A stretch of DNA of 64,000 nt from Pantoea eucrina. GTDB taxonomy: Bacteria; Pseudomonadota; Gammaproteobacteria; Enterobacterales; Enterobacteriaceae. Shown here in pieces: positions 19,325 through 29,569 of this stretch. Below the pieces are notes generated by a model that made no database searches, was not told the origin of the DNA, and was given only the letters and a program-made list of their open reading frames with translations. The translations under genes and the position numbers were made by a program. Location: NCBI RefSeq assembly GCF_002095385.1, contig NZ_MIPP01000006.1, forward strand, positions 1-64,000, written 5' to 3'. Within the stretch, counting starts at the first letter, position 1, and the number at the start of each line of letters is the position of its first letter.

Positions 19325-20098
19325 ATGACTATTCAGGTTGCCTATTGCCCGCCAGCCGACGCGCCGCGCATCTTTATGCGTTATGAGCAGACGCATGCCC
19401 GCACCGAGTATCTGCCGCATCAGCATGCGTGGGGCCAGGCGATTTTTGTTACCCGCCACGTGCTGGAGCTGGACATTGAAGGCGAGCGCCTGCTGGCACC
19501 GGCTGAGATGCCGGTATGGATCCCTCCCGGCCAGCGACACAGCAGCTATAACCACTGTCAGGCACAGTTTCGTACCCTGAATCTGGCAGCCGAACTGTGT
19601 CACGGCCTGCCGGCGCGCGCCTGCCTGCTGACGGCGGATGCGATAACGCATGCGATTATGAATGAGTTCGCGCAGCGCGCGCTGGCGCAGCCGCAGAGCG
19701 AGGCGGAGTGGCGCCTGTGTGATGTGCTGCTGGATCGCCTGCGCCAGGCACCCGCGCATACCAGCTATCTGCCCGCCTCAGATGATAAGTTTCTTGCACC
19801 GGTGCTGCGTGCGCTGGAGGAAAATCCCGGCGACAACACCACGCTGGCACAGTGGGCGCAGCGCGTGTTTACCACAGAACGTACGCTGGCGCGGCGCTGC
19901 CAGCAGCAGCTGAAAATGTCCTTTAGCGAGTGGCGGCAGCGGCTGCGTTTTCTGCGCACGCTTGCGCTGCTGGAGCAGGGCAAGAGCGTGCAGGCTATCG
20001 CTCATGAACTCGGCTATAGCTCCGCCTCGGCGCTGATTGTCATGTTTCAGCAGCAGGCGGGCACCTCTCCGGAACGCTATCGCAGCCGGTTAGGCTAA
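19325..20098 (+). CDS. AraC-family transcriptional regulator
   Basis: A 257-residue regulator with an N-terminal cupin-like sensing region (HQHAWGQAIFVTRHVLELDIEG, PVWIPPGQRHSSYNH) and a C-terminal AraC DNA-binding domain of two helix-turn-helices (about 160-255; LAQWAQRVFTTERTLARRCQQQ and VQAIAHELGYSSASALIVMFQQ, ending GTSPERYRSRLG). The cupin plus AraC layout and divergence from an EamA exporter are a common regulator-transporter pairing. The ligand is unknown. pdxB begins 58 bases after its stop. Confidence 0.92.
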   Translation: MTIQVAYCPPADAPRIFMRYEQTHARTEYLPHQHAWGQAIFVTRHVLELDIEGERLLAPAEMPVWIPPGQRHSSYNHCQAQFRTLNLAAELCHGLPARACLLTADAITHAIMNEFAQRALAQPQSEAEWRLCDVLLDRLRQAPAHTSYLPASDDKFLAPVLRALEENPGDNTTLAQWAQRVFTTERTLARRCQQQLKMSFSEWRQRLRFLRTLALLEQGKSVQAIAHELGYSSASALIVMFQQQAGTSPERYRSRLG

Positions 20099-20155
20099 CA
20101 GGCGCCTTTGTGGCACACTAGCCGGCGTTCATTTCCCGCAGACAGGACTTCCGCC

Positions 20156-21307
20156 GTGAAAATTCTCGTTGATGAAAACATGCCCTATGCCCGTGAACTC
20201 TTCAGCCGCACCGGTGAGGTGGTTGCCGTACCGGGCCGTCCGCTGCCTGAAGCGGAGCTGCGCGATGCCAGCGCGCTGATGGTGCGCTCGGTCACCCCGG
20301 TCAATGCGGCGCTGCTGGCGGGCACGCCGGTAAAATTTGTCGGCACCGCCACAGCCGGCACCGATCATGTGGATCAGCCCTCGCTGCAGGCGGCCGGTAT
20401 CGGCTTTTCCGCCGCACCGGGCTGTAACGCTATCGCGGTAGTGGAGTATGTCTTCTCTGCGCTGCTGCTGCTGGCTGAACGCGACGGCTTTGCGCTGCGC
20501 GATCGCACCGTGGGTATCGTGGGCGTGGGTAACGTCGGCAGCCGTCTCCAGGCGCGACTGGAAGCCTGGGGTGTTAAAACGCTGCTGTGCGATCCGCCCC
20601 GTGCCGATCGCGGCGATACCGGGCCGTTTCATACGCTGGAAACGCTGGTGGCACAGGCGGATATCCTGACGTTTCATACGCCGCTGAATAAAGAAGGGCG
20701 CTATAAAAGCTGGCACCTGGCGGATGCGGCGCTGCTGATGGCGCTGCGGCCTGACACTATTTTGATTAACGCCTGCCGCGGTCCGGTGGTTGACAACGCT
20801 GCGCTGCTGGAAGTGCTGAAAATGCGTGGCGATCTGCGCGTGGTACTGGATGTATGGGAGCCGGAACCCGATCTCAGTCTCGATTTACTGGCGCGCGTGG
20901 ATATCGCCACCGCCCATATCGCAGGCTACACGCTGGAGGGCAAAGCGCGCGGCACGACGCAGGTCTTTGAAGCCTGGAGCGCGTTTATCGGTCAGCCGCA
21001 GCAGGTGGCGCTGGAGAGTCTGCTGCCGCCGCCGGAGTTCAGCAGCATCACGCTGCACGGCGAACTCGATCAGGCAACGCTGAAACGTCTGGCACACCTG
21101 GTGTATGATGTGCGCCGCGACGACGCGCCGCTGCGTAAAGCCGCAGGACAGCCGGGCGAGTTTGACCGGCTGCGCCGGCAGTATGAGGAGCGCCGCGAGT
21201 GGTCTTCGCTGCAGGTGATCTGCGACAGCGCCGACAGCGCCAGCATGCTAAAGCAGCTGGGCTTTCGCGTCAGCCTGCAGGGGCAGCCATCCTCTCTCCC
21301 GGAATGA
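20156..21307 (+). CDS. pdxB: erythronate-4-phosphate dehydrogenase PdxB
   Basis: PdxB oxidises 4-phosphoerythronate to 2-oxo-3-hydroxy-4-phosphobutanoate, the second step of the DXP-dependent pyridoxal phosphate pathway. It is a D-2-hydroxyacid dehydrogenase. Visible are the Rossmann motif [20 protein letters not shown], the substrate Arg in [11 protein letters not shown] and the catalytic His in [19 protein letters not shown] [16 protein letters not shown] chose the GTG at 20156 (start [12 protein letters not shown]), preceded by AGGA, for 383 residues (378 in E. coli). The frame is open upstream to 20108, but that part is not conserved. Confidence 0.96.
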   Translation: MKILVDENMPYARELFSRTGEVVAVPGRPLPEAELRDASALMVRSVTPVNAALLAGTPVKFVGTATAGTDHVDQPSLQAAGIGFSAAPGCNAIAVVEYVFSALLLLAERDGFALRDRTVGIVGVGNVGSRLQARLEAWGVKTLLCDPPRADRGDTGPFHTLETLVAQADILTFHTPLNKEGRYKSWHLADAALLMALRPDTILINACRGPVVDNAALLEVLKMRGDLRVVLDVWEPEPDLSLDLLARVDIATAHIAGYTLEGKARGTTQVFEAWSAFIGQPQQVALESLLPPPEFSSITLHGELDQATLKRLAHLVYDVRRDDAPLRKAAGQPGEFDRLRRQYEERREWSSLQVICDSADSASMLKQLGFRVSLQGQPSSLPE

Positions 21308-21345
21308 TGCGCCACGGCGCACAGCGGGAACGAATCTGAATTATG

Positions 21346-21375
21346 AGGCGGTATCATTACCGCCTTCTGTTTTTA
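21346..21375 (+). terminator. pdxB terminator or attenuator before usg
   Basis: Eight-bp stem AGGCGGTA/TACCGCCT with a TCAT loop, followed by TCTGTTTTTA. It lies 25 bases before usg. Usg and truA are usually cotranscribed with pdxB, so it may be partial. Confidence 0.7.
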
Positions 21376-21399
21376 TGTCATTGTCTGGAGTAAACCAAC

Positions 21400-22410
21400 A
21401 TGTCTGACGGCTGGAATATTGCGCTACTGGGCGCAACAGGCGCCACAGGAAACGCTGTACTGGAACTGCTGGCGGAGCGCCAGTTCCCGGTTGGTGAGAT
21501 CCATCTGCTGGCAAGCGAAAACAGCGCGGGTGAAACGCTGCGTTTTGCCGGCCGCTCGCTGCGCGTACAGGATGCGGCTGAGTTCGACTGGACCCAGGCG
21601 CAGCTGGCGTTTTTCACCGCCGGTCGCGAGGCGTCAGCCCGCTACGCAGAAGAGGCGGCGAGCCAGGGATGCCTGGTGATCGACAGCAGCGATCTGTTCG
21701 CGCTGGAGCCGGATGTGCCGCTGGTGGTACCGGATGTGAACCCGCAGGTACTGGCGGACTACCGTAACCGTAATATCATCAGCGTGGCAGATGCGCTGGT
21801 AAGCCAGCTATTATGCGCCATCAAGCCACTGGTTGAAACCGCCGGGCTGAGCCGCATTCAGGTAACAAACCTGCTGTCAGTATCCAGCCAGGGCAAAGCT
21901 GCCGTGGATGGACTGGCAGGCGAGAGTGCGCGCCTGCTGAATGGCATTCCGCCTGACGAACACTATTTTGGCCGTCAGCTGGCATTTAACCTGCTGCCGC
22001 AGCAGGCAGACAGCAGCGGCAGCGTGGCAAGTGAACGTCGCGTCGTGGAGCAGGTGCGTAAAGTGCTGCAGGATGAGGGACTGCCGATTGCCGTGAGCAG
22101 CGTGCAGGCGCCGGTGTTTTACGGTAATGCGCAAATCGTTTATCTGGAAAATCTGCGTCCGCTCTCTGCCGAAGAGGCACGTGATGAACTGGCGCGTGCG
22201 GAAGATATCAGCCTGAGCGAAGAGGGGGATTACCCGACGCAGGTGGGCGACGCCTCCGGTAATGAAGTGCTGAGCATTGGCAGCCTGCGCAACGACTACG
22301 GCATTCCGGAGCTGCTGCAGTTCTGGTCGGTGGCGGATAACGTACGCTTTGGCGGCGCGCTGATGGCAGTGAAAACGGCGGAGAAGCTGGTGCAGGAGTA
22401 TTTCTACTGA
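21400..22410 (+). CDS. usg: Usg, aspartate-semialdehyde dehydrogenase-like protein
   Basis: A 336-residue paralogue of aspartate-semialdehyde dehydrogenase. The NADP-binding start is [29 protein letters not shown]. Where true Asd enzymes have the catalytic Cys in an SNCTT-like context, this protein reads [21 protein letters not shown], so ASADH activity is doubtful, as for E. coli Usg. It lies between pdxB and truA as in E. coli, and its TGA overlaps the truA ATG. Confidence 0.94.
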   Translation: MSDGWNIALLGATGATGNAVLELLAERQFPVGEIHLLASENSAGETLRFAGRSLRVQDAAEFDWTQAQLAFFTAGREASARYAEEAASQGCLVIDSSDLFALEPDVPLVVPDVNPQVLADYRNRNIISVADALVSQLLCAIKPLVETAGLSRIQVTNLLSVSSQGKAAVDGLAGESARLLNGIPPDEHYFGRQLAFNLLPQQADSSGSVASERRVVEQVRKVLQDEGLPIAVSSVQAPVFYGNAQIVYLENLRPLSAEEARDELARAEDISLSEEGDYPTQVGDASGNEVLSIGSLRNDYGIPELLQFWSVADNVRFGGALMAVKTAEKLVQEYFY

Positions 22411-23216
22411 TGCAGGCGGAGGCGACAACCCTGAAGCTGGCGCTGGGCATTGAGTATGACGGCAGCCGCTACTATGGCTGGCAGCGGCAAAATGAAGTAC
22501 GCAGCGTGCAGGAGAAGCTGGAGAAAGCGCTGGCGAAAGTAGCGAACCATGACGTCAGCGTGTTTTGCGCCGGGCGGACAGACGCAGGCGTACACGGCAC
22601 CGGTCAGGTAGTGCATTTTGAAACCACTTCCCGGCGCGCTGACAGCGCCTGGACGCTGGGGGTCAATGCCAATCTGCCGGATGATATCGCCGTACGCTGG
22701 GTAAAAGCGGTGCCGGAGAGCTTTCACGCGCGCTTCAGCGCGACCGCGCGACGCTACCGCTATGTGATTTATAATCAGCGGCTGCGCCCGGCTATTCTCG
22801 GCAACGGGCTGACGCACTACTACCATCCGCTGGACGCAGAGAAAATGCAGCGTGCCGGTCAGCATCTGCTGGGTGAAAATGACTTCACCTCGTTTCGTGC
22901 CGTTCAGTGCCAGTCGCGTACGCCATGGCGTAACGTGATCCATCTGAACGTCATACGGCAGGGGGCATTTGTCATTGTCGATATCAAAGCGAACGCCTTC
23001 GTGCACCATATGGTGCGTAACATCGTCGGCAGCCTGATAGAGGTTGGCAATGGCAATCAGCCGGAGAGCTGGATAGCGGATCTGCTGGCGGCAAAAGATC
23101 GCACGCTGGCAGCGGCAACCGCGAAAGCGGAAGGGTTATACCTGGTGGCGGTGGATTACCCGTCCCATTTTGCGTTACCACAGCCTGCGCCGGGACCACT
23201 GTTCCTCGCAGATTAA
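22410..23216 (+). CDS. truA: tRNA pseudouridine(38-40) synthase TruA
   Basis: TruA converts uridines 38, 39 and 40 in the tRNA anticodon arm to pseudouridine. The catalytic Asp sits in [21 protein letters not shown] (about residue 57). Other family segments are [15 protein letters not shown] and [20 protein letters not shown]. Length 268 (270 in E. coli). The start overlaps the usg stop (TGATG), so translation is coupled. Confidence 0.97.
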   Translation: MQAEATTLKLALGIEYDGSRYYGWQRQNEVRSVQEKLEKALAKVANHDVSVFCAGRTDAGVHGTGQVVHFETTSRRADSAWTLGVNANLPDDIAVRWVKAVPESFHARFSATARRYRYVIYNQRLRPAILGNGLTHYYHPLDAEKMQRAGQHLLGENDFTSFRAVQCQSRTPWRNVIHLNVIRQGAFVIVDIKANAFVHHMVRNIVGSLIEVGNGNQPESWIADLLAAKDRTLAAATAKAEGLYLVAVDYPSHFALPQPAPGPLFLAD

Positions 23217-23250
23217 TTTTTAACCGTAGGGTGTCAGGGAGTTAGCTGGT

Positions 23251-23913
23251 ATGGAGTTTATCCATTTTGTTGTCGATTTTATTCTGCACATTGATGTGCA
23301 CCTGGCCGAACTGGTGGCGCAGTATGGCATCTGGATCTACGCCATCCTGTTCCTGATCCTGTTTTGCGAGACCGGTCTGGTGGTAACGCCATTCCTGCCG
23401 GGTGATTCGCTGCTGTTTGTGGCAGGCGCGCTTGCTGCCTTACCGGGCAACGACTTAAACGTGCATCTGATGGTCACGCTGCTGGTTATCGCTGCTATTC
23501 TCGGCGATGCGGTGAACTACACCATTGGCCGCCTGTTTGGTGAGAAGCTGTTCAGTAATCCGCAGTCTAAAATCTTCCGCCGCAGCTATCTCGATAAAAC
23601 CCATGCGTTCTACGATCGCCACGGCGGTAAAACCATTATACTTGCGCGCTTTGTGCCAATCGTGCGAACCTTTGCCCCCTTCGTGGCGGGTATGGGACAT
23701 ATGTCCTATCGCCACTTTGCGCTCTTCAACGTTACGGGCGCGCTGTTGTGGGTACTGCTGTTCTCCTATGCCGGCTATCTGTTTGGCGATCTGCCGGTGG
23801 TGCAGGAGAACCTCAAGCTGCTGATTGTCGGCATTATCGTGGTATCGATACTGCCAGGCGTGATTGAAGTATGGCGTCATCGCCGTCAGGCGCGTCAGCA
23901 GAAATCGCAGTAA
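23251..23913 (+). CDS. dedA: DedA family membrane protein
   Basis: A 220-residue inner-membrane protein of the DedA/VTT superfamily, whose members act in lipid carrier recycling (undecaprenyl phosphate or phospholipid flipping). The family signatures are [26 protein letters not shown] and [26 protein letters not shown], the latter holding the conserved Arg residues. It closely matches E. coli DedA. It sits between truA and accD as in E. coli. Confidence 0.95.
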   Translation: MEFIHFVVDFILHIDVHLAELVAQYGIWIYAILFLILFCETGLVVTPFLPGDSLLFVAGALAALPGNDLNVHLMVTLLVIAAILGDAVNYTIGRLFGEKLFSNPQSKIFRRSYLDKTHAFYDRHGGKTIILARFVPIVRTFAPFVAGMGHMSYRHFALFNVTGALLWVLLFSYAGYLFGDLPVVQENLKLLIVGIIVVSILPGVIEVWRHRRQARQQKSQ

Positions 23914-23929
23914 GCCCGTCACCAGATTT

Positions 23930-23938
23930 TTATCCACA
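23930..23938 (+). promoter_or_regulatory. perfect DnaA box upstream of accD
   Basis: TTATCCACA, an exact consensus DnaA box, about 108 bases before accD. A 9-mer of this kind is expected by chance roughly once in two windows of this size, so function is uncertain. Confidence 0.35.
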
Positions 23939-24045
23939 GCGTGAACAGGTTGTGGTTTAATGAGCGACATTTACGGCCTGCTGAAGGTGATTTCAGCAGT
24001 AACGAAAAGACTGGACCAGGTCAGCATTAAACAGAAAGGTCATCA

Positions 24046-24953
24046 ATGAGCTGGATTGAACGCATACTGAATAAAAGCACCACGACGCCTACGCGCAAAG
24101 CCAGCATCCCGGAAGGGGTGTGGACCAAGTGCGACAGCTGTGGTCAGGTGCTCTACCGCGCCGAGCTGGAGCGCAACCTTGAGGTCTGCCCGAAGTGCGA
24201 CCACCACATGCGTATGCACGCGCGCGAGCGTCTGCATAGCTGATGGATGAAGGGTCGATGGTTGAGCTGGGAAGCGAGCTGGAGCCAAAAGATCTGCTCA
24301 AGTTCCGCGACTCCAAAAAGTATAAGGATCGTCTGGTAGCGGCCCAGAAAGACACCGGCGAAAAAGATGCGCTGATCGTCATGAAAGGCCAGCTGCACGG
24401 CATGCCGGTTGTGGCGGCAGCGTTTGAGTTTGCCTTTATGGGCGGCTCGATGGGCTCAGTCGTGGGCGCGCGCTTTGTGCGTGCCGTAGAGCAGGCGCTG
24501 GAAGATAACTGCCCGCTGATCTGCTTCTCGGCCAGCGGCGGTGCACGTATGCAGGAAGCGCTGCAGTCGCTGATGCAGATGGCAAAAACCAGTGCGGCCC
24601 TGGCGAAAATGCAGGAGCGCGGTCTGCCTTATATCTCCGTGCTGACTGACCCGACCATGGGGGGCGTTTCTGCCAGCTTTGCGATGCTGGGCGATCTCAA
24701 CGTGGCGGAGCCAAAAGCGCTGATCGGTTTTGCCGGTCCACGCGTGATTGAGCAGACGGTACGTGAAAAGCTGCCGCCGGGCTTCCAGCGCAGTGAGTTC
24801 CTGATTGAAAAAGGCGCGATCGACATGATCATCCGTCGTCCGGAAATGCGCTTTAAGCTGGCCAGCCTGCTGGCAAAAATGATGAACCTGCCGGCTCCGC
24901 AGCTGGATGGCGAGCCACCGGTGGTGGTGGAACCAGAAAGCAACGACGCCTGA
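24046..24953 (+). CDS. accD: acetyl-CoA carboxylase carboxyltransferase subunit beta AccD (frameshifted)
   Basis: AccD and AccA form the carboxyltransferase that makes malonyl-CoA, the first committed step of fatty acid synthesis. The N-terminal zinc ribbon is complete (KCDSCGQ and VCPKCDHH, about residues 27-50). After RLHS the frame meets a TGA at 24241. One C (CC to C at about 24240) restores [18 protein letters not shown]. The rest is intact, including [11 protein letters not shown] and [15 protein letters not shown]. Repaired length is 302 (304 in E. coli). This gene is essential, which makes a sequence error by far the best explanation. Confidence 0.94.
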
Positions 24954-24964
24954 CAGGCAACCGA

Positions 24965-24987
24965 AAGGCGCAGCGATGCGCCTTTTT
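24965..24987 (+). terminator. accD terminator
   Basis: Stem AAGGCGCA/TGCGCCTT with a GCGA loop, then TTT. It sits 11 bases after the accD stop. Confidence 0.8.
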
Positions 24988-25124
24988 ACTTTCATTCCGT
25001 ACATCCCATTATTCAGTGAGCAGCCGTGCCGGTTCCTGCCTGTTGATAGCCATCAGCCGCGCGCAGGCCTCTCTTTCCGCCGCTGCGCTGAACGATGAGC
25101 TGTACTACGCAACAGACGGGACTC

Positions 25125-26393
25125 ATGAACACGCATCAGCCTCCTCAGGGCACGTCGCCGCTGGCCACGTGGCTTCACTATCTTGAGCATCTTCACTCAC
25201 AGGCGATTGAACTGGGTCTGGATCGTATTCAGCGCGTTGCCGCGCAGCTTGACCTGCTGAAACCCGCTCCCTTTATCTTTACCGTCGCCGGCACCAACGG
25301 CAAAGGCACCACCTGCCGCACGCTGGAAACGCTGCTGATGGCAGCAGGCTACCGTACGGGCGTCTACAGTTCGCCGCATCTGGTGCGCTACACCGAGCGC
25401 GTACGCGTGCAGGGTGCGGAGCTGCCGGAGGCGCAGCACAGCGCCAGCTTTGCTGAAATCGAGGCGGGGCGTGGTGATACCTCGCTCACCTATTTTGAAT
25501 TTGGCACGCTCTCTGCGCTTAATCTGTTCCGCCAGGCGAATCTTGACGTGGTGATCCTCGAAGTCGGACTGGGTGGCCGTCTTGATGCCACCAACATTGT
25601 TGATAGTGATGTGGCGGTGATCACCAGTATCGCACTCGATCACACGGACTGGCTTGGCCCCGACCGCGAGAGTATCGGGCGGGAGAAAGCGGGTATTTTC
25701 CGCGCCGGTAAACCTGCCGTAGTGGGCGAAGCGGAGATGCCGGCAAGCATCGCTGCGGTGGCAGCAGAGACCGGTGCCGTGCTGCATCAGGTCAATCGCG
25801 ACTGGCAGTGGCAGGGCGGTAGTGATAGCTGGATGCTGCAGGATGCGCAGGGTGAGCTGCGCGATCTGCCGCTGCCGCAGGTGCCGCTGCCGAATGCGGC
25901 CACGGCGCTGGCTGCGTTACGCGCATCGGGTCTGCAGGTGCCTGACGCCATTATCCGCGCGCATCTGCCGCAGGCGGTACTGGCAGGGCGTTTCCAGACC
26001 ATAAGCCATGCGCCGCAGGTGATTCTGGACGTCGCGCACAACCCGCACGCGGCTGCCTGGCTGGCGTCGCGTCTGGCAGCGCTGCCCGCGGGCGGAACGG
26101 TTCATGCGGTAGCGGGTATGCTGCACGACAAAGATATTGCCGGTACGCTCGCTGCGCTGGCGCCGCAGGTGACGCACTGGTACTGCGCGCCGCTGGCGGG
26201 TCCGCGTGGCGCATCGGCAGAGGAGCTGCTTGCGCATCTGGAGAGCGGTACGGCGTATACCAGCGTTGATGCGGCGTGGCGGGCGGCGCGTGCGCAGGCC
26301 AGCCGGCAGGATGTGATTCTGGTGTGTGGGTCATTTCACACCGTAGCACAGGTTATGGAATCGATGGCAGCGGAGAACGGCAGTGGCGAGTAA
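25125..26393 (+). CDS. folC: bifunctional folylpolyglutamate/dihydrofolate synthase FolC
   Basis: FolC adds L-glutamate to dihydropteroate (making dihydrofolate) and further glutamates to tetrahydrofolate. It is a Mur-ligase-fold ATPase. The P-loop is FTVAGTNGKGTTCRTLE, and further family segments are YSSPHLVRYTERVRVQG, LEVGLGGRLDATN and DVAHNPHAAAWL. I chose the ATG at 25125, giving 422 residues, the E. coli length; an open extension to 25095 is not conserved. Its end overlaps the dedD GTG by 11 bases. Confidence 0.96.
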   Translation: MNTHQPPQGTSPLATWLHYLEHLHSQAIELGLDRIQRVAAQLDLLKPAPFIFTVAGTNGKGTTCRTLETLLMAAGYRTGVYSSPHLVRYTERVRVQGAELPEAQHSASFAEIEAGRGDTSLTYFEFGTLSALNLFRQANLDVVILEVGLGGRLDATNIVDSDVAVITSIALDHTDWLGPDRESIGREKAGIFRAGKPAVVGEAEMPASIAAVAAETGAVLHQVNRDWQWQGGSDSWMLQDAQGELRDLPLPQVPLPNAATALAALRASGLQVPDAIIRAHLPQAVLAGRFQTISHAPQVILDVAHNPHAAAWLASRLAALPAGGTVHAVAGMLHDKDIAGTLAALAPQVTHWYCAPLAGPRGASAEELLAHLESGTAYTSVDAAWRAARAQASRQDVILVCGSFHTVAQVMESMAAENGSGE

Positions 26394-27144
26394 GTTTCAA
26401 AATCGGTTAGTGGGCACGGTGATCCTGGTGGCGATTGGTGTCATTGTGCTGCCGGGCCTGCTGGACGGTAAGAAAAAGCATTATAAGGAAGAGTTTGCAG
26501 CGATTCCGCTGGTGCCAAAACCTGACGATCAGCAGGATAGCGAAATGGTGCCGCCGGTCACGCAGCCGCTGCCGTCGCAGCCGCCGGAAGGCGCCGGTGC
26601 TGCGCAGCAGTCAGCGACCACTCAGGCCACGCAAAATCCGGCCGTCAGCGGCAGCGCGCAGCCGGTGCAGAACAGCCAGCCGAGCGTAGTCACGCCACCG
26701 GCGGTGCATCAGCAGACGCAGCCCAAAACCCAGCAGAAACCGGCTGAGCAGACGAAACCTAAAACCACCGAGCAGAGCAGGCCGAAGCCGGCAGAGCAAC
26801 CGAAGCCGAAGCCGGTGGAGACGCCAAAACCCGCAGAGCAGCCAAAAGCAGCGGAGCAGAGCAAGCCGGCAGAAACGTCGAAGCCAGCCAGCGCGCCAGC
26901 GGGGCAGGCGTATGTGGTACAGCTTGGCGCACTGAAGAACGCTGCGAAAGTGGACGAGATTGTGGCGAAGCTGCGGCTCTCTGGCTACCGCGCCTTTACC
27001 GTGCCGTCATCGCCGGTGCAGGGGCAAATCACCCGTATCTACGTCGGACCTGACGCCTCTAAAGCGAAGCTGCAAAGTTCGCTGAGTGAGCTGCAGAGCG
27101 TTTCCGGACTGGGCGGCGTGGTGAAACCCTATAGCGTGCGCTGA
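26383..27144 (+). CDS. dedD: cell division protein DedD (SPOR domain)
   Basis: DedD is a septal-ring protein that binds denuded peptidoglycan through a C-terminal SPOR domain. It has one membrane helix near the N-terminus (LVGTVILVAIGVIVLPGLLDG, about 8-28), a long linker rich in Pro, Lys, Gln and Glu with many PKP/AEQ repeats (about 55-175), and the SPOR domain (from about 177; AYVVQLGALKNAAKVDEIVAKLR). Length 253 exceeds the 220 of E. coli because of the longer linker. It starts at a GTG inside the end of folC. Confidence 0.94.
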   Translation: MASKFQNRLVGTVILVAIGVIVLPGLLDGKKKHYKEEFAAIPLVPKPDDQQDSEMVPPVTQPLPSQPPEGAGAAQQSATTQATQNPAVSGSAQPVQNSQPSVVTPPAVHQQTQPKTQQKPAEQTKPKTTEQSRPKPAEQPKPKPVETPKPAEQPKAAEQSKPAETSKPASAPAGQAYVVQLGALKNAAKVDEIVAKLRLSGYRAFTVPSSPVQGQITRIYVGPDASKAKLQSSLSELQSVSGLGGVVKPYSVR

Positions 27145-27151
27145 CAGGCTG

Positions 27152-27188
27152 ATAAGCCACGCCGATAGCAGTAACAGGCGTGGCTTAT
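27152..27188 (+). repeat. 12-bp inverted repeat after dedD
   Basis: Perfect stem ATAAGCCACGCC (27152-27163) with GGCGTGGCTTAT (27177-27188), loop of 13. There is no T tract. It may stabilise the dedD mRNA end or be a first part of the terminator that follows. Confidence 0.6.
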
Positions 27189-27259
27189 AGCGCGTAAATG
27201 CCGGGTTAAAGCAGTTAATTAATTTTAAAATCAGCTAGTTAAATCTTGCTGATAGTAAC

Positions 27260-27291
27260 GGGCGAAGGAATTATTTTTCCTCGCCCTTTTT
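27260..27291 (+). terminator. dedD terminator upstream of cvpA
   Basis: Stem GGGCGAAGGAA with TTCCTCGCCC (one bulged A) followed by TTTTT. It ends the folC-dedD transcript before the PurR-controlled promoter. Confidence 0.82.
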
Positions 27292-27315
27292 CATCACCGC
27301 GAACGGGAAAAGGCT

Positions 27316-27331
27316 ACGCAAACGTTTTCTT
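27316..27331 (+). promoter_or_regulatory. PurR operator of cvpA-purF
   Basis: ACGCAAACGTTTTCTT matches the PurR consensus (ACGCAAACGTTTTCNT) exactly. It lies at the expected -35 of a promoter with -10 TAGAAT at 27339-27344. PurR with hypoxanthine or guanine represses purine synthesis, including cvpA-purF in E. coli. Confidence 0.93.
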
Positions 27332-27393
27332 TTTCTGTTAGAATGCGCCCCGAACTGGATGCAGGGGTGCGAAGCACTGTACTGGAAGCGTTC

Positions 27394-27879
27394 ATGATCT
27401 GGATTGATTACGTCATTATTGCGGTAGTTGGTTTTTCGGCTCTGGTCAGCCTGATTCGCGGGTTTGTCCGGGAAGCCTTATCTCTTGTTACCTGGGGATG
27501 CGCGTTTTTTGTCGCCAGTCATTACTACGCCTACCTGGCAGTCTGGTTTACAGGTTTTAACGACGAACTGGTTCGCAACGGCATCGCAATTGCGGTGTTA
27601 TTCGTTGCCACCCTGATTGTGGGTGCCATCGTGAACTATGTGATCGGCTCGCTGGTTGAGAAAACCGGCTTGTCGGGAACCGACAGGGTGTTGGGGGTCT
27701 GTTTCGGGGCGTTGCGTGGCGTGCTGATTGTTTCCGCCATTCTTTTCTTCCTTGATACATTCACCGGCTTTTCAAAAAGCCCGGACTGGCAACAGTCTCA
27801 GCTCATTCCCCAGTTCAGTTATATCATCAGGTGGTTTTTTGATTACCTGAAAAGCACGTCAAGTTTTTTACCCCGGTGA
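27394..27879 (+). CDS. cvpA: CvpA, colicin V production protein
   Basis: A 161-residue inner-membrane protein with four hydrophobic segments, first gene of the purF transcription unit. The start at 27394 (MIWIDYVIIAVVGFSALVSLIRGFVREALSL) is the conserved one; the frame is open back to 27343, inside the promoter. Named for a role in colicin V export; later work links CvpA to envelope stress and bile tolerance, with no agreed biochemical function. PurR box about 65 bases upstream, purF 36 bases downstream. Confidence 0.95.
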   Translation: MIWIDYVIIAVVGFSALVSLIRGFVREALSLVTWGCAFFVASHYYAYLAVWFTGFNDELVRNGIAIAVLFVATLIVGAIVNYVIGSLVEKTGLSGTDRVLGVCFGALRGVLIVSAILFFLDTFTGFSKSPDWQQSQLIPQFSYIIRWFFDYLKSTSSFLPR

Positions 27880-27915
27880 CACCATCGGGAGTGCGGCTAA
27901 TGAGGAAATGACAAT

Positions 27916-29433
27916 ATGTGCGGTATTGTTGGTATCACCGGTTTTATGCCAGTAAACCAGTCGATCTATGACGCGTTAACGGTGCTGCAGCACCGCGGAC
28001 AGGATGCCGCCGGCATTTGTACTATCGATGCGCTGAACTGCTTCCGTCTGCGCAAAGCAAATGGTCTGGTCAGCGACGTGTTTGAAGCGCGCCACATGCA
28101 GCGTTTGCAGGGCAATATCGGTATCGGCCACGTGCGTTACCCTACCGCCGGCAGCTCCAGCGCCTCTGAAGCGCAGCCATTTTACGTTAACTCCCCTTAC
28201 GGTATTACGCTGGCGCATAACGGCAATCTCACCAATGCGCATGAGCTGCGCAAACAGCTGTTTGAGACCGGTCGCCGTCACGTTAATACCACCTCCGATT
28301 CAGAGATCCTGCTCAACATTTTTGCGCAGGAGCTGGATCGCTTTCAGCACTATCCGCTCGATGCGGAAACCATTTTTGCCGCGGTAGCGGCAGTGCATCA
28401 GCAGGTGCGTGGCGCTTATGCCGTGGTGGCGATGATTATCGGACACGGTATGGTGGCGTTTCGCGATCCGAACGGGATTCGTCCACTGGTGCTCGGCAAG
28501 CGCGACATGCAGGATGGCCGCACAGAGTATATGGTTGCCTCGGAGAGCGTGGCGCTGGATACGCTGGGATTTGAGTTCATTCGTGACGTTGCGCCGGGTG
28601 AAGCGGTCTATATCACTGAACAGGGCCAGCTTTCGACCCGCCAGTGTTCAGAGGACCCGAAAAGTAATCCCTGCCTGTTTGAATATGTCTATTTTGCCCG
28701 CCCGGACTCTTTCCTGGATAAGATTTCCGTCTATAGCGCGCGCGTGCGCATGGGCACCAAGCTCGGGGAAAAAATTGCCCGGGAGTGGGAAGATCTCGAT
28801 ATCGACGTGGTGATTCCGATTCCGGAAACCTCGACCGATACCGCGCTGGAGATTGCGCGCATCCTGAACAAGCCCTACCGTCAGGGATTTGTGAAAAACC
28901 GCTATGTGGGCCGCACCTTTATCATGCCGGGCCAGCATCTGCGCCGCAGCGCCGTTCGCCGTAAGCTCAACGCCAACCGTGCAGAGTTCCGCGATAAAAA
29001 CGTGCTGCTGGTGGATGACTCTATCGTGCGCGGTACGACCTCTGAACAGATTATCGAGATGGCGCGCGAGGCGGGTGCTAAACGGGTTTATCTCGCGTCG
29101 GCTGCACCGGAGATCCGCTTTCCAAACGTCTATGGCATCGACATGCCAAGCGCTACCGAGCTGATTGCCCATGGCCGTGAGGTGGAGGAGATCCGCAAGC
29201 TGATTAAGGCGGATGCGCTGATCTTCCAGGATCTGAACGATCTGATCGAAGCGGTACGCGAAGAGAATCCGGACATTGAGCAGTTTGAGTGCTCCGTCTT
29301 CAACGGCGTTTACGTCACTAAGGATGTGGATCAGCAATACCTCGAGTATCTGCAGTCGCTGCGTAACGACGACGCCAAAGCGCTGCAGCGTCAGAACGAA
29401 GTGGAAGGGCTGGAGATCCATAACGAAGGCTGA
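27916..29433 (+). CDS. purF: amidophosphoribosyltransferase PurF
   Basis: PurF makes 5-phosphoribosylamine from PRPP and glutamine, the first step of purine synthesis. The N-terminal glutaminase nucleophile is Cys2 after Met removal (MCGIVGITG), with [12 protein letters not shown] and [13 protein letters not shown] in the same domain. The PRPP loop is [17 protein letters not shown]. Length 505 equals E. coli. Cotranscribed with cvpA under PurR. Confidence 0.98.
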   Translation: MCGIVGITGFMPVNQSIYDALTVLQHRGQDAAGICTIDALNCFRLRKANGLVSDVFEARHMQRLQGNIGIGHVRYPTAGSSSASEAQPFYVNSPYGITLAHNGNLTNAHELRKQLFETGRRHVNTTSDSEILLNIFAQELDRFQHYPLDAETIFAAVAAVHQQVRGAYAVVAMIIGHGMVAFRDPNGIRPLVLGKRDMQDGRTEYMVASESVALDTLGFEFIRDVAPGEAVYITEQGQLSTRQCSEDPKSNPCLFEYVYFARPDSFLDKISVYSARVRMGTKLGEKIAREWEDLDIDVVIPIPETSTDTALEIARILNKPYRQGFVKNRYVGRTFIMPGQHLRRSAVRRKLNANRAEFRDKNVLLVDDSIVRGTTSEQIIEMAREAGAKRVYLASAAPEIRFPNVYGIDMPSATELIAHGREVEEIRKLIKADALIFQDLNDLIEAVREENPDIEQFECSVFNGVYVTKDVDQQYLEYLQSLRNDDAKALQRQNEVEGLEIHNEG

Positions 29434-29457
29434 TTGAGCTTTTATCCGGCACTCCCG

Positions 29458-29489
29458 CGGGGCAGGCGAAAGTCTGCCCCGTCTGTTTT
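29458..29489 (+). terminator. purF terminator
   Basis: Eight-bp stem CGGGGCAG/CTGCCCCG with an 8-base loop, followed by TCTGTTTT, 24 bases after the purF stop. Confidence 0.78.
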
Positions 29490-29569
29490 GCGCTTTTTCA
29501 CCGGGCGCCAGCGCATTTTTGCCTGTGGCAGGCTATCATTGCCGATTCTGAACAGAGTAAGGCAGAGTT

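Noticed and set aside
23930..23938. DnaA box as sign of a replication origin or DnaA control
   Set aside because: A lone 9-mer is expected by chance at about this frequency; no box cluster, AT-rich unwinding region or origin genes are nearby.
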